64,000 nucleotides of DNA from JBFLXB01 sp964570625 (GTDB lineage: Bacteria; Nitrospirota; Nitrospiria; 2-01-FULL-66-17), in assembly GCA_964570625.1 (NCBI GenBank), contig CAZMYW010000011.1, positions 1-64,000 on the forward strand, read 5' to 3'. The position numbers and the translations under genes are program-made. Under the pieces are notes generated by a model that saw nothing but the letters and a program-made list of their open reading frames with translations, did no database searches and was not told the origin of the DNA. Of the stretch, positions 52,491-61,571 are shown one piece after another (positions within the stretch are counted from its first letter, which is position 1; every line of letters begins with the position of its first letter).

Positions 52491-54527
52491 TTACCCGCGA
52501 GGCGGGGGGGGGTGTTCGTAGACCACGGCTTGGTTCTTCCCGCGGCGCTTGGCCTCGTACAAGGCTTGATCCGCGTGGCGCAGGAGGTCGTCGAGGGCTT
52601 GGGCGTCGTCGGGAAAGCTGGCCACGCCGAGGCTCATGGTCAGGTGGACGGTGTCGCCTTTGGTCGAAAGGATCGGCGTGCGGGCCACGGCCTGGCCGAT
52701 ACGATTGGCCATGGTGCGGGCGGCTTTTTTGGAAGTCTGCGGCAGGATGACGGTGAATTCCTCGCCGCCGTAGCGCGCGGCCACGTCGATGGCGCGGATG
52801 GAGCCGCGGACCGCGCGTGTGATGTTCACCAGCGCTTCGTCGCCGACCAGGTGCCCGTGGGTGTCGTTCAGGCGCTTGAAGTCGTCGATGTCCATCATGA
52901 TCAGCGAGAACGGCAGCTTGTGACGTTTGAACCGTTCGATCTCCTCGGCCAAGCGTTCTTGAAAGTACCGCCGATTCAGGAGTCCGGTCAGGGAATCCGT
53001 GATCGAAATGCGTTTGAGCTCTTCGGAGCGGTGGTAGTACTCCGAGCGCTGGACCGCCACGGTGGTATAGGCGGCAATGGAGGTCAGCAGGTCCAGGTCG
53101 TCCGGCGTAAACGGCTCGCCGCCCGCCTTGTCGGCCACGTTGAGCACGCCGATGGTTTGGCCGTTCGTGCGCAGCGGCAGGCTGATGAACGAGCGCGTGC
53201 GGTAGCGCGGGCGTTTTTCCCTGAGCACCCGGACGTCGGTTTCCAGGTCAGATACCAGCAGCGGTTTGCTCTCGGCGAACACCATGCCGGAGATGCCTTC
53301 CCCGGGACGGACGCGCAGGCTTTCCACGATCTTGGGGTTGAGTCCCTTGATGGCTTGAACGACGAGTTCGTTGCTGGTTTCGTCCAGCAGCATGACCGAC
53401 CCTTGCTCCGCAGCGACGTATTCGGTCGAGCGGTCGAGGATTACCTGAAACAGGTCGTTGACCGCGAGCGTGGAGACCGAGTGGCGCATGAGGTCGGTGA
53501 GCGACACTAGGCCTTGTTGGCGGCCCTTGGCCTGGGACCGCAGACGGTCGTTTTCAAGGATGACCGCGAACAATTCGGAAAACGCGCCCAGGATTTTCAC
53601 GTCCTCCGCCGCTAGCGTGGTGTCGAGGATCGCCAGGGCCATGTGCCCGTCTTTGGCCAGCGGGAACAGGTGGACCGACTTGACGTCGGCCGGAAACCCG
53701 GCCTGCAGAACCTCCAACTGGACCTCGCTGGTTACGTAGGATAGTGTCTCGCGAAACCGTGCCCATAGGCCTTTCTGCCGCGGGGCGGTATAACGACGGA
53801 GTACCTCGCGTTTCACGCCGAACCCGTCGAGCACCTCGTACAGTTCCCCCCGCGCGTCCACCGCCAGGATCAGCGCGGTATTCGCGTTGAACAGGACGCC
53901 CACGGTGCTGAGCACCAGGCGAAAGAGCGACGCGGGATCGAGCTGGTTGCGCAGCTCGGCGCCGATCGAAAACAGGGTCATGAGCCGCGCCGCTGTCGCC
54001 TCTTGGCGTTGCCGTGAGGTGAGGCTGCGGACCAGCGAGCGCGCGATCGTGTCCACCAGCGCGGCGGCGGATTCCAGAAACGGGGGTTCTTTGAACTGGA
54101 TCTCTTTGACCAGGGTCAGCAACGTGTCCGGGTCGATGCCGTATCGTTTGGCGGTTTCGCGGAATGCGAAAAAGTCCTCGTACGTCGAGAACGCTTTGGC
54201 GCCCAGTAACACCATCTGCACGCCTTGTTCGTCGGTCACCGGGACGGTAAACGCGCGCAAGTTCGCGTGACAGGTGAACGCGGCGCCCCGTCCGGTGGCG
54301 AACGCCTGGGCGACCTGATGGCCGCAGTGCGCGTCGCATTGGGCGCGTTGGCCGTAGGTGTCCTGCAACATCCTGCAGATCGGGTTGTCGTGGCTGGGTT
54401 CGCAGACCGTGCGGTTGAGGTCCACGGTCCGGGAGGGGCCGTAGGTGAGCAGGGCGAGGCCCATGGCCTTGGCCAGGCCGTCTTGAAGGGGCTTCCACTG
54501 GGCAGACTTCAGCGACTCAGCATCCAT
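52491..54527 (-). CDS. Diguanylate cyclase with PocR and two GAF domains
   Basis: The 678 residues contain an N-terminal PocR-type sensor (about 15-160, with Cys-rich C-E-P-S-H...C-D-A-H-C), a GAF domain (about 190-330), a second GAF (about 350-495) and a GGDEF domain (about 515-670). The active loop is R-Y-G-G-E-E-F. R-A-I-D lies five residues before it, an intact product-inhibition I-site. It should make c-di-GMP from two GTP in response to small ligands. No EAL domain is present. It can supply the signal read by the PilZ enzymes at the left end of the window; that link is inference. Confidence 0.93.
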   Translation of the reverse strand: MDAESLKSAQWKPLQDGLAKAMGLALLTYGPSRTVDLNRTVCEPSHDNPICRMLQDTYGQRAQCDAHCGHQVAQAFATGRGAAFTCHANLRAFTVPVTDEQGVQMVLLGAKAFSTYEDFFAFRETAKRYGIDPDTLLTLVKEIQFKEPPFLESAAALVDTIARSLVRSLTSRQRQEATAARLMTLFSIGAELRNQLDPASLFRLVLSTVGVLFNANTALILAVDARGELYEVLDGFGVKREVLRRYTAPRQKGLWARFRETLSYVTSEVQLEVLQAGFPADVKSVHLFPLAKDGHMALAILDTTLAAEDVKILGAFSELFAVILENDRLRSQAKGRQQGLVSLTDLMRHSVSTLAVNDLFQVILDRSTEYVAAEQGSVMLLDETSNELVVQAIKGLNPKIVESLRVRPGEGISGMVFAESKPLLVSDLETDVRVLREKRPRYRTRSFISLPLRTNGQTIGVLNVADKAGGEPFTPDDLDLLTSIAAYTTVAVQRSEYYHRSEELKRISITDSLTGLLNRRYFQERLAEEIERFKRHKLPFSLIMMDIDDFKRLNDTHGHLVGDEALVNITRAVRGSIRAIDVAARYGGEEFTVILPQTSKKAARTMANRIGQAVARTPILSTKGDTVHLTMSLGVASFPDDAQALDDLLRHADQALYEAKRRGKNQAVVYEHPPPPRG

Positions 54528-54670
54528 ACCGTATTTCGGGAGACGAGAACGTGTGGCGGGAACGCATCGTCAACGTTCATTAATACGCCCCGATTGCCCG
54601 CGAAGTCAAGCTCTGCCTTGATTTGCGGGCAGGGGAGGGTCGGTCGGATCACCCATGGTACAATGCCGCC

Positions 54671-56686
54671 ATGGTGGATCGACCGCCCGCCGAAGGCAAT
54701 CATTTCAAGCTGGTGTCAGACTTTGTCCCCAAGGGGGATCAGATTTCAGCGATCGACACCCTGGCCGAGCAGTTCCGCGCGGGTTCGCGCCATCAGGTTC
54801 TGCTGGGGGTGACCGGCTCGGGCAAGACCTTCACCATGGCCAATGTCATTGCGAAGCTGAACCGCCCGACCCTGGTCCTGGTCCACAACAAGACCCTGGC
54901 GGCTCAGCTCTACCACGAGTTCAAAACCTTCTTCCCCGAGAACGCGACGGGGTACTTCGTGAGCTACTACGACTACTACCAGCCCGAAGCCTACCTGCCG
55001 CAGACCGACACGTATATCGAGAAGGACACCAAGATCAACGACGCGATCGACCGCATGCGCCACGCGGCCACGAGTTCGTTGTTCGAGCGCAACGACGTGG
55101 TGATCGTCGCGTCGGTCTCCTGCATCTACGGGTTGGGATCGCCGGAAGCCTATCACGGGATGCTGATCCCGCTCGAAGCCGGCATGCGGATCAGCCGCGA
55201 CGAGCTCCTGAGGCGTCTGGTCGATATCCAGTACGAACGCAACGACGTGGACTTTCACCGCGGGACGTTCCGGGTGCGGGGCGACGTGATCGACGTGTTC
55301 CCCGCGTCGGCCGAGGCGCACTCGGTGCGGATCGAACTGTGGGGGGATCAGATCGAAGCGCTCTCCGAGCTGGATCCGTTGACCGGCCGGGTCCTGCGCA
55401 AAATGACCAAAGCGCCTATTTACCCCGGCAGCCACTACGTGATTCCGCCGGACCGGCTGGACCGCGCGCTCGCCGGGATCGACACCGAGTTGGGAGAACG
55501 CATCGCCCACTTCAAACAGCGCGGCCAACTGATCGAGGCCCAACGCATCGAGCAGCGCACGCACTTCGACCTGGAGATGATCCGCGAGATCGGGTTTTGC
55601 CAGGGCATTGAAAACTACTCGCGCCACCTGTCGGGCCGCGCCCCGGGCGAGCCGCCGCCTACGCTGATCGACTACTTCCCGAAGGACTTCCTGCTCATCG
55701 TGGACGAAAGCCACGTGACGATTCCCCAGGTCGGCGGCATGTACGAAGGCGACCGCTCGCGCAAGAAGAACCTGGTGGAGTACGGCTTTCGCCTGCCCTC
55801 GGCGTTCGACAACCGTCCGCTCACGTTTACGGAGTTCGAACGGTTGCTGAACCAGATTCTGTACGTCTCGGCCACGCCGGCCCAACACGAGCTGGAGAAG
55901 GTGGGCCATCGGGTGGTCGAACAGCTCATCCGGCCCACGGGCTTGCTCGATCCCCAGATCGAAGTGCGACCGGCCACCGGCCAGGTGGACAACCTCCTCG
56001 GCGAAATCAAACAGCGGATCGACCGCCGCGAACGTGTGCTGGTGACCACGCTGACCAAACGTATGGCCGAGGACCTGACCGACTACTATCGGGATCTGGG
56101 GATTCGCGTTCGGTATCTGCACTCGGAAGTGGTGACGCTCGAACGGATGGAGATCATTCGCGAGTTGCGCCTGGGCAAGTTCGACGTGTTGGTGGGGATC
56201 AATCTGCTCCGCGAAGGGTTGGACATCCCCGAAGTCTCGTTGGTGGCTATTCTCGACGCGGACAAGGAAGGGTTCCTGCGCTCGCGCACCTCGCTGGTGC
56301 AGACCGCGGGCCGCGCCGCCCGCCATATCAACGGCCGCGTGATCATGTTCGCCGACCACGTGACGGGATCTATGCAATGGGCGCTCGACGAAACCGCGCG
56401 ACGACGCACGACCCAGGAGGCCTACAACCGAGAGCACAACATCACGCCCGTCTCGATCCAGAAAGATATTCCGCGCACGCTCTACGAAGTCAGCGAGTCG
56501 GACTACGTGACGGTCCCCATCGCAGCGGAGCCCGCGGCCTCCTACGTGCCGGCGGATGAGTTGCCCGCGCTGCTCAAAACCCTCGAGCGCCAAATGAAAG
56601 ACGCGGCGAAACGCTTGGATTTTGAAACCGCGGCGCAACTGCGGGATCGAATCGAGGCGTTGAAAGAGGCGGCGCTGGCCACGTAA
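54671..56686 (+). CDS. uvrB: UvrABC excinuclease subunit B
   Basis: From the ATG at 54671 there are 671 residues, the normal length. Helicase motif I is G-V-T-G-S-G-K-T near 43. The damage-probing beta-hairpin region has Y-Y-D-Y-Y-Q-P-E-A-Y near 100, Walker B is L-L-I-V-D-E-S-H, and the C-terminal UVR motif is R-L-D-F-E-T-A-A-Q-L-R-D. UvrB verifies DNA lesions and recruits UvrC. No Shine-Dalgarno is seen; TACAAT at 54658-54663 ends 7 nt before the ATG, so the mRNA may be nearly leaderless. Confidence 0.97.
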   Translation: MVDRPPAEGNHFKLVSDFVPKGDQISAIDTLAEQFRAGSRHQVLLGVTGSGKTFTMANVIAKLNRPTLVLVHNKTLAAQLYHEFKTFFPENATGYFVSYYDYYQPEAYLPQTDTYIEKDTKINDAIDRMRHAATSSLFERNDVVIVASVSCIYGLGSPEAYHGMLIPLEAGMRISRDELLRRLVDIQYERNDVDFHRGTFRVRGDVIDVFPASAEAHSVRIELWGDQIEALSELDPLTGRVLRKMTKAPIYPGSHYVIPPDRLDRALAGIDTELGERIAHFKQRGQLIEAQRIEQRTHFDLEMIREIGFCQGIENYSRHLSGRAPGEPPPTLIDYFPKDFLLIVDESHVTIPQVGGMYEGDRSRKKNLVEYGFRLPSAFDNRPLTFTEFERLLNQILYVSATPAQHELEKVGHRVVEQLIRPTGLLDPQIEVRPATGQVDNLLGEIKQRIDRRERVLVTTLTKRMAEDLTDYYRDLGIRVRYLHSEVVTLERMEIIRELRLGKFDVLVGINLLREGLDIPEVSLVAILDADKEGFLRSRTSLVQTAGRAARHINGRVIMFADHVTGSMQWALDETARRRTTQEAYNREHNITPVSIQKDIPRTLYEVSESDYVTVPIAAEPAASYVPADELPALLKTLERQMKDAAKRLDFETAAQLRDRIEALKEAALAT

Positions 56687-56696
56687 GAGGAAGACA

Positions 56697-56732
56697 AATC
56701 CCCCCTTGCCCCCCTTTGTCAAAGGGGGGATT
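56697..56732 (+). terminator. C-rich/G-rich hairpin repeat after uvrB
   Basis: CCCCCCTTT (56709-56717) pairs with AAAGGGGGG (56721-56729) around a 3-nt loop, preceded by ATCCCCCCTTG. This type of C-run/G-run palindrome is common between genes in several environmental phyla. It lies between convergent uvrB and the exported protein gene. Confidence 0.55.
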
Positions 56733-56747
56733 CGCCTTGAGCTCGCG

Positions 56748-57344
56748 TTACGGCTTGATCTTCGCCGGGTCCTGTTCAACCATCAAGTGCGCGTACGGCG
56801 TGCCGTCCCACATGATATAGACGCCGGACGGATTGGGTAACGTGGGCAGTCCGCTGGTCTTCGAGTCGAATGGCCACATCAGCATCCAATGCGGCGGTTC
56901 TTTCACCGCTTTCGCACCGGGTTCCGCCTTCATTAACACGGCGGCACCTTTTTCCCAGTGTTGTCCGCCGCGCCCCATGTAGGCGATTCCAGGCACGGTG
57001 TTGGCCGGCTTCGGCTCCTTGTTCATGAGGCTGCCGACCCACTGTCCGACGGCGGCGTCCATACACATCGGGTCCGGCGTGTCGGGGGTGTCGACCCACG
57101 GCATACAAGTAAAGCCATTTGAACCCTTCTTGGCTTCAACCATCTTTCCATCCGCCCCGGGGACGATGACGGCGGCGTCCTTCGAGATATGCGGTGGGGC
57201 GCCGCTGAGTGCGATCTTGATCAGCTCATCAGCGGATCGTTGTGCTCCCTTGTCCGCTGTGTGCGGCGCCTCGCCGGCCAGCGCAATCGACGAGAGCGCC
57301 ATGACGGCCGCCGTGATCCCGAACCACCGAGTAACGTTCTTCAT
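56748..57344 (-). CDS. Exported hypothetical protein
   Basis: CAGGAGGAACTC before the ATG at 57342-57344 sets the start, giving 198 residues. A clear signal peptide ends at A-L-A-G-E. The mature part has G-F-T-C-M-P-W-V-D, D-P-M-C-M-D and W-M-L-M-W-P-F-D near 150, the look of a compact periplasmic protein; homologous unknown proteins exist in proteobacteria as far as I recall. I cannot name a function. It stands alone between uvrB and cardiolipin synthase. Confidence 0.75.
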   Translation of the reverse strand: MKNVTRWFGITAAVMALSSIALAGEAPHTADKGAQRSADELIKIALSGAPPHISKDAAVIVPGADGKMVEAKKGSNGFTCMPWVDTPDTPDPMCMDAAVGQWVGSLMNKEPKPANTVPGIAYMGRGGQHWEKGAAVLMKAEPGAKAVKEPPHWMLMWPFDSKTSGLPTLPNPSGVYIMWDGTPYAHLMVEQDPAKIKP

Positions 57345-57561
57345 GAGTTCCTCCTGGTTGAGTGTCGAGCCAATGGCGTTGGCGCTGCTTCGCGACGGCC
57401 GCAACGTACTACAATGGGACAATTGGAATCAAGCGACCAGCCCGTTGTTGACATCGCGACACGATCTACGCCGAGGGCCAACGCCGGTACGTGAAAACGA
57501 TTTCTCCGCACGCCCGCCGGTTTCTTGATCTCGGACGGTTCGTTACAGTACCAAGCCGCGC

Positions 57562-58971
57562 TTAGAAGTATGGCGAAAACAGTTTGGCGGCTGCGTCGCG
57601 CAGCCGTTCGGGCAGTGGCCGTCCGTCCAGTTCCGCGAGCGTGACTTCGCGGGATCGATCGCGGGCCGCGTCGAAGTGGCGGGTGAGTTCGTCGGACACC
57701 TCGCGATCGTAGATTTCCACGTTGAATTCGAAGTTGAGGCGAAGGCTGCGCGGGTCGAGGTTGGCCGAGCCCACCAGCGTGTACACGTCGTCCACGGCGA
57801 GCAGTTTGCTGTGCACGAACGGTCCGGGCTGGTCGTACACCCGGACCCCGTGTTGCAGCACTTCCCAGAGCATGGCCCGCATCGCCCATGCCACGTACGG
57901 CAGATTGTTGCGTTGAGGCAACACGATCTCGACGCGCACACCCCGGAGCGCGGCTGCGCTCAAGGCGGCCAGTAGCGCTCGATCCGGTATGAAATACGGG
58001 GTCATGATCCGGATGTGGGTTCGGGCCGCACCCAGCGCGCCCAAGACGATCCAGTACAGCGTTTCGAAATCCTCGTTCGGCCCCGCGCTGATGCCCCGGC
58101 AGAACGCGTGGTGGATGGGCGTGTTGATGCGGGCCGTTTCGACCGGGCGCGAGTCGCCGGTGGCAAAGCACCAGTCGCCGAGGAAAGCCTCGTCCAAGTG
58201 CGCCACCGACGGTCCCTCCATCCTGATCTGAAAGTCGATGACGCGCCGGGGGCCGCGCGCCGGGTCCCCCAGGTGGTGGTCGCCGATGTTCATGCCTCCG
58301 GCAAATCCCACCACGCCGTCGACCACCAGGAGTTTTCGGTGATTGCGGAGGTTAAGATGAAAGCCACGGCGTACCAGCGGGAGAAAACGCGCGACGCGGA
58401 CCTTGCTCCGTCTGAGCGCTCGGCTCGGCCACGGAAAGGTATAGAGTTCCCCGACGCCGTCGATGAGCACGCGCACGTCCACGCCCCGTTCGGCCGCGGC
58501 CGCGAGCGCAGTGATGAACCGTTGGCCGACCGTATCGGTTCGAAAGATATAGGTGGAGAGGTACACACGCTCGCGCGCCGCGGCGATTGCCTCCCACATC
58601 GCGGGATACGCGGCCTCGCCGTTGTGCAGGACGCAGACCCGGTTGCCCCCCAGCAGCGGGAGCCCGGTGACGGTATTGCCGATGCGGATGATCGCGGCGA
58701 TCGAATCGTGTTCGATCTGCGAGGCGCCGGTGTGGGGGAACCGGTGGGTTCCTGAGCGGTCAAACCGTCCGCTGGCGGTCCACCCGCGCGCGCGGGTCCG
58801 GATCCGGTTCACGCCCATCAACCAGTAGAGCGCGGCCCCGCCTCCCGGAACGATCAAACAGACGGCAACCCAGCCCCAGGCGGCCCTGGGGTCTCGTTTG
58901 TGGAGGAATGCGTGACCTGCGGACAGGATGCTGACGAGCGCGAGCAGGAGTTCGATCACGAGCGCCAGCAT
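57562..58971 (-). CDS. cls: Cardiolipin synthase (phospholipase D family)
   Basis: The 469 residues have two N-terminal helices and two HKD phospholipase-D motifs, H-R-K-L-L-V-V-D near 210 and H-S-K-L-L-A-V-D near 385, each followed by G-x-N. Such enzymes join two phosphatidylglycerol molecules into cardiolipin at the inner membrane. Length and helix pattern match bacterial ClsA. The holin-like gene starts beyond it on the same strand. Confidence 0.93.
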   Translation of the reverse strand: MLALVIELLLALVSILSAGHAFLHKRDPRAAWGWVAVCLIVPGGGAALYWLMGVNRIRTRARGWTASGRFDRSGTHRFPHTGASQIEHDSIAAIIRIGNTVTGLPLLGGNRVCVLHNGEAAYPAMWEAIAAARERVYLSTYIFRTDTVGQRFITALAAAAERGVDVRVLIDGVGELYTFPWPSRALRRSKVRVARFLPLVRRGFHLNLRNHRKLLVVDGVVGFAGGMNIGDHHLGDPARGPRRVIDFQIRMEGPSVAHLDEAFLGDWCFATGDSRPVETARINTPIHHAFCRGISAGPNEDFETLYWIVLGALGAARTHIRIMTPYFIPDRALLAALSAAALRGVRVEIVLPQRNNLPYVAWAMRAMLWEVLQHGVRVYDQPGPFVHSKLLAVDDVYTLVGSANLDPRSLRLNFEFNVEIYDREVSDELTRHFDAARDRSREVTLAELDGRPLPERLRDAAAKLFSPYF

Positions 58972-59001
58972 ACGGGCCTTCCGACGCCCTTCACCAGGGA
59001 A

Positions 59002-59403
59002 TCAGTTCGTGCGTACGGAAACCGTATACCGACCGAGCAACAAATTGGTGACCCAACCGAACACGGAGAGAAACAGCGCGACCCAGAGCCCGGTTGCGAA
59101 CCCCGCGACATAGAACCCCGACACCAGCGTCGCCACCAGGAGAACCATCAAGGCGTTGATCACCAGCAGGAACAACCCCAGCGTGAACACGGTCAGGGGC
59201 AGCGTGAGCAAGATCAACACCGGCCGCACCACCGCATTGACCAGTCCCAACAGCAGGCCGGACACCCAGAGAGCGCCGACATTGTCGAACCGCATGCCGT
59301 CGAACACGTAGTCGGCCACCCACAGACCCAGCGTGTTCAGGGCCCAGAGGATCAGCAGACGCGGAATGGGGGACGATGCAGCGACCTCGTGATGCTGACT
59401 CAA
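59002..59403 (-). CDS. Phage-holin-superfamily-IV (PF04020-type) membrane protein
   Basis: The family core of about 115 residues with four helices (R-L-L-I-L-W-A-L-N-T-L-G-L-W near the start) is clear. I start it at the TTG at 59401-59403 after AGAGGA (133 residues). An ATG at 59575-59577 also lies in frame but would add a segment encoded by a 33-bp tandem repeat and is less likely. Despite the name, these proteins are chromosomal and of unknown function. Confidence 0.7.
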   Translation of the reverse strand: MSQHHEVAASSPIPRLLILWALNTLGLWVADYVFDGMRFDNVGALWVSGLLLGLVNAVVRPVLILLTLPLTVFTLGLFLLVINALMVLLVATLVSGFYVAGFATGLWVALFLSVFGWVTNLLLGRYTVSVRTN

Positions 59404-59515
59404 GGAACGGTCCTCTGCCAACCGCACTGCGGTTGCCGGCTGCTCAAAAAGCTCCAACTGCCAGGCCGCAGGGAGGAGGAAACCGGAGCGTACTGGGTCG
59501 TACGTGAGGGCGAGT

Positions 59516-59584
59516 GGCGCCACGAAGAAGTGGCGCCAAGCCACGAGCGCCGCCACGAAGAAGTGGCGCCAAGCCACGAGCGCC
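59516..59584. repeat. Two perfect 33-bp tandem repeats with hairpins
   Basis: Positions 59519-59551 and 59552-59584 are identical. GGCGCCAC (59516-59523) pairs perfectly with GTGGCGCC (59530-59537) over a 6-nt loop, and each unit retains the GTGGCGCC arm. It sits just upstream of the holin-family gene. Confidence 0.9.
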
Positions 59585-59652
59585 GCCGGGACGGTGAGGC
59601 GGCCGGCACATGGTAATACAGCACGCAGCAGATGGGCTTTTTCAGCAGCCGG

Positions 59653-60150
59653 CTAATCCCGACGACCGAAGATTTTCGCGTTCTCGCGGGCATCTTCTTC
59701 CAAGAGGCGTCGCCAATCGCGCGGCTTACGCGGGGCGGCACGAAACTCTTTGAAGATCGTTTTGGCGAGCTCGACTCGATCCACGCCTTCCGGCGCGACC
59801 TGGATATCAATTTGGGCCATGGCGAGGTCAAAGTCCGTGTTCATCACGGTTTCAGGGTCCATGCCGTGCTCTTGGAGCGCCTGCCGAATCGCGCCCCCAT
59901 CCACGCCGAACCGACGGCCTACGTCGTGGATATTGGCTGGCGCGTACCGCTTGTCCGAGGTGATGCCCAGATGGTAGGCGCAGAAGAGCTGAAACGGATC
60001 GATGGACGACGCCATCGAGGACTTCTGGCTGGATGGCGGGCGGCTGCTCCCACCGGCGTCGTAGCGGGGGCCACCGGGTTTCGGGCGGTGATGCGGCGGC
60101 CCGTGCCGCGGGGGGCCCCCGCGTCGCGGCGGTTTATTATACGGCGTCAC
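59653..60150 (-). CDS. Hypothetical protein with Pro/Arg/Gly-rich N-terminus
   Basis: This 165-residue frame has a low-complexity, basic N-terminal 45 residues, then a predicted helical domain with S-I-D-P-F-Q-L-F-C-A-Y-H-L-G-I near 50 and a helix-turn-helix-like D-V-G-R-R-F-G-V-D-G-G-A-I-R-Q-A-L near 76. The last part is charged. It might bind nucleic acid, but I recognise no family. No obvious operon partner. Confidence 0.65.
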   Translation of the reverse strand: MTPYNKPPRRGGPPRHGPPHHRPKPGGPRYDAGGSSRPPSSQKSSMASSIDPFQLFCAYHLGITSDKRYAPANIHDVGRRFGVDGGAIRQALQEHGMDPETVMNTDFDLAMAQIDIQVAPEGVDRVELAKTIFKEFRAAPRKPRDWRRLLEEDARENAKIFGRRD

Positions 60151-60479
60151 CGCTGGCTGACTCTGTAGGCAGTCGTGTCTGTCATCGCGACAATCAATCC
60201 GACGCTAATGTACTCCGACGCGATCGCGATTTCCAGCATTTCCCGTTGATCCATCGAGATGCCCTTAAAATGCACAAGAAAATGGGGTGCATGATGCAAT
60301 TTTATGTAGGGAGCGACCGAACCATATTTGTCTTGACGGATTTTAAGTCGATCTGCTATCGTCGCAGCACTTTTCCCGGTTTCGTTGACGGCGACTTGCC
60401 TTCAGATCAGCGGCCGAGCCGAATCGCCCGACAGAGCACCGCGACCCTTGCGGCTTCACCTCCTTCGGAAGAGGTTCCG
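60151..60479 (+). other. Intergenic region upstream of lipoprotein genes
   Basis: No gene was recognised in this 329-nt gap. A promoter-like pair is described separately. Confidence 0.5.
60333..60362 (+). promoter_or_regulatory. Candidate sigma-70 promoter
   Basis: TTGACG (60333-60338) and TATCGT (60357-60362) are separated by 18 nt. It would drive the small ORF at 60480 and the lipoprotein gene at 60593 with a leader of about 110 nt. Confidence 0.4.
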
Positions 60480-60575
60480 ATGAAGGGCAGTCAGGCTGTC
60501 TTAGTGGCGCTCACCCCATTCACATTATTGATCAGCAGTGGCTTCGTTTCTAGAGCCACCATACGTCCAACCTAA
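60480..60575 (+). CDS. Possible 31-residue hydrophobic small protein
   Basis: An ATG at 60480 preceded by GGAAGAGG opens a 31-codon frame with hydrophobic centre V-L-V-A-L-T-P-F-T-L-L-I. It ends 17 nt before the lipoprotein start, so it might be a leader peptide or small membrane protein. Evidence is only the ribosome site and placement. Confidence 0.3.
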   Translation: MKGSQAVLVALTPFTLLISSGFVSRATIRPT

Positions 60576-60592
60576 TCACCGGAGGAGAGGAA

Positions 60593-61486
60593 ATGTGGTA
60601 CCGAGGCTTTCTTCTAGTACTGCTCGTGGCGGCGTCAGCATCGATTTCGTGTAGTAAGGACGACATTATTGCGGCAGCCGCAGGAGACCCAGATCCCGGA
60701 GGCATGGGCGTTCTTGGCGTTAGCTCTGCGGCAGTCGGCGCAGCCGTAGTGACAGGCCTCGTAAGCGCGACGGCCCAGGGCTCGAATAAGCCCGCGCCAG
60801 GAGGTGCCGTTATTGGAGTGTTCCCGAACAACAACCCTGTGGCGTGTACAGGCGGAAACATCGCGTTCACAGGGAACTTGATCACCGACTTTACGGCGAC
60901 GATCAATACCTGCGTGTCTAACGGCTACACGCTCTCTACCCCCCCCGACCTCACTCCCGCCGACCCCACCGATGATTCGATTATCGGGACGATGGTGCTC
61001 ACAACATGTGACGAGGATGGCGAATCCACCGACGTTCCCCAGTCGCTCAGCGCGGTGATCAATGCGACCGTTGTTGGCGGCGGACAAACTCTCAACATCA
61101 CCAACCTTGATGTTGACGTCAGCAATCCCGTGTACTTCACAGGCACAGGAGGAACCTGCGCGCTTCTTTCGGCAGACATCACGATCAACAGCGGCAGCAT
61201 GAGCGTCTCGGTCGCTGGCCAAACGGTGACTACGACGATACCGAGCGGTACCCTCAATGTGACCTTTGTTGATGGTCAAGGCACGACGACGCTGGATGTC
61301 AGCGGCGACGTCATCGTTAACGCTCCCTGCACGGGTGATGGAGGGTATGCGGTCACCGTTGAAACGACGGAAACGCTGGTCTTCACTGACGGAGAGATCG
61401 AGCCGAGCTCAGGCGTAATTACGGGCAACGGTGTACCAGTGGCCTTCGTGGGGGGAACCTTCCCAGAGATCTGCACCGGTTTCTAG
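60593..61486 (+). CDS. Hypothetical lipoprotein
   Basis: GGAGGAGAGG precedes the ATG. The 297 residues start with a lipoprotein signal ending S-I-S-C (lipobox, Cys near 20). The mature protein is rich in Thr, Val, Gly and Asn and alternates short beta-like segments (residues 90-290) with six or more Cys that could form disulfides. No family was recognised. It is followed by a bidirectional terminator. Confidence 0.75.
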   Translation: MWYRGFLLVLLVAASASISCSKDDIIAAAAGDPDPGGMGVLGVSSAAVGAAVVTGLVSATAQGSNKPAPGGAVIGVFPNNNPVACTGGNIAFTGNLITDFTATINTCVSNGYTLSTPPDLTPADPTDDSIIGTMVLTTCDEDGESTDVPQSLSAVINATVVGGGQTLNITNLDVDVSNPVYFTGTGGTCALLSADITINSGSMSVSVAGQTVTTTIPSGTLNVTFVDGQGTTTLDVSGDVIVNAPCTGDGGYAVTVETTETLVFTDGEIEPSSGVITGNGVPVAFVGGTFPEICTGF

Positions 61487-61518
61487 TCGTAGGTTGATAT
61501 CAGCTGTGTGATCTGGCA

Positions 61519-61560
61519 TCCGCCCGGCCGAAATCTGATTCGGCCGGGCGGATTGCTTTC
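61519..61560. terminator. Bidirectional intrinsic terminator
   Basis: A perfect 14-bp stem (61519-61532 with 61539-61552), 6-nt loop, then TTGCTTTC on the plus strand. It lies between the convergent lipoprotein and rlmB genes. Confidence 0.8.
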
Positions 61561-61571
61561 CGGCCTGCGGA

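Noticed and set aside
54746..56779. 677-codon open frame antisense to uvrB.
   Set aside because: It is the complementary frame of a GC-rich conserved gene; its amino acid composition (H, R, V, Q-rich) and lack of motifs show a shadow frame.
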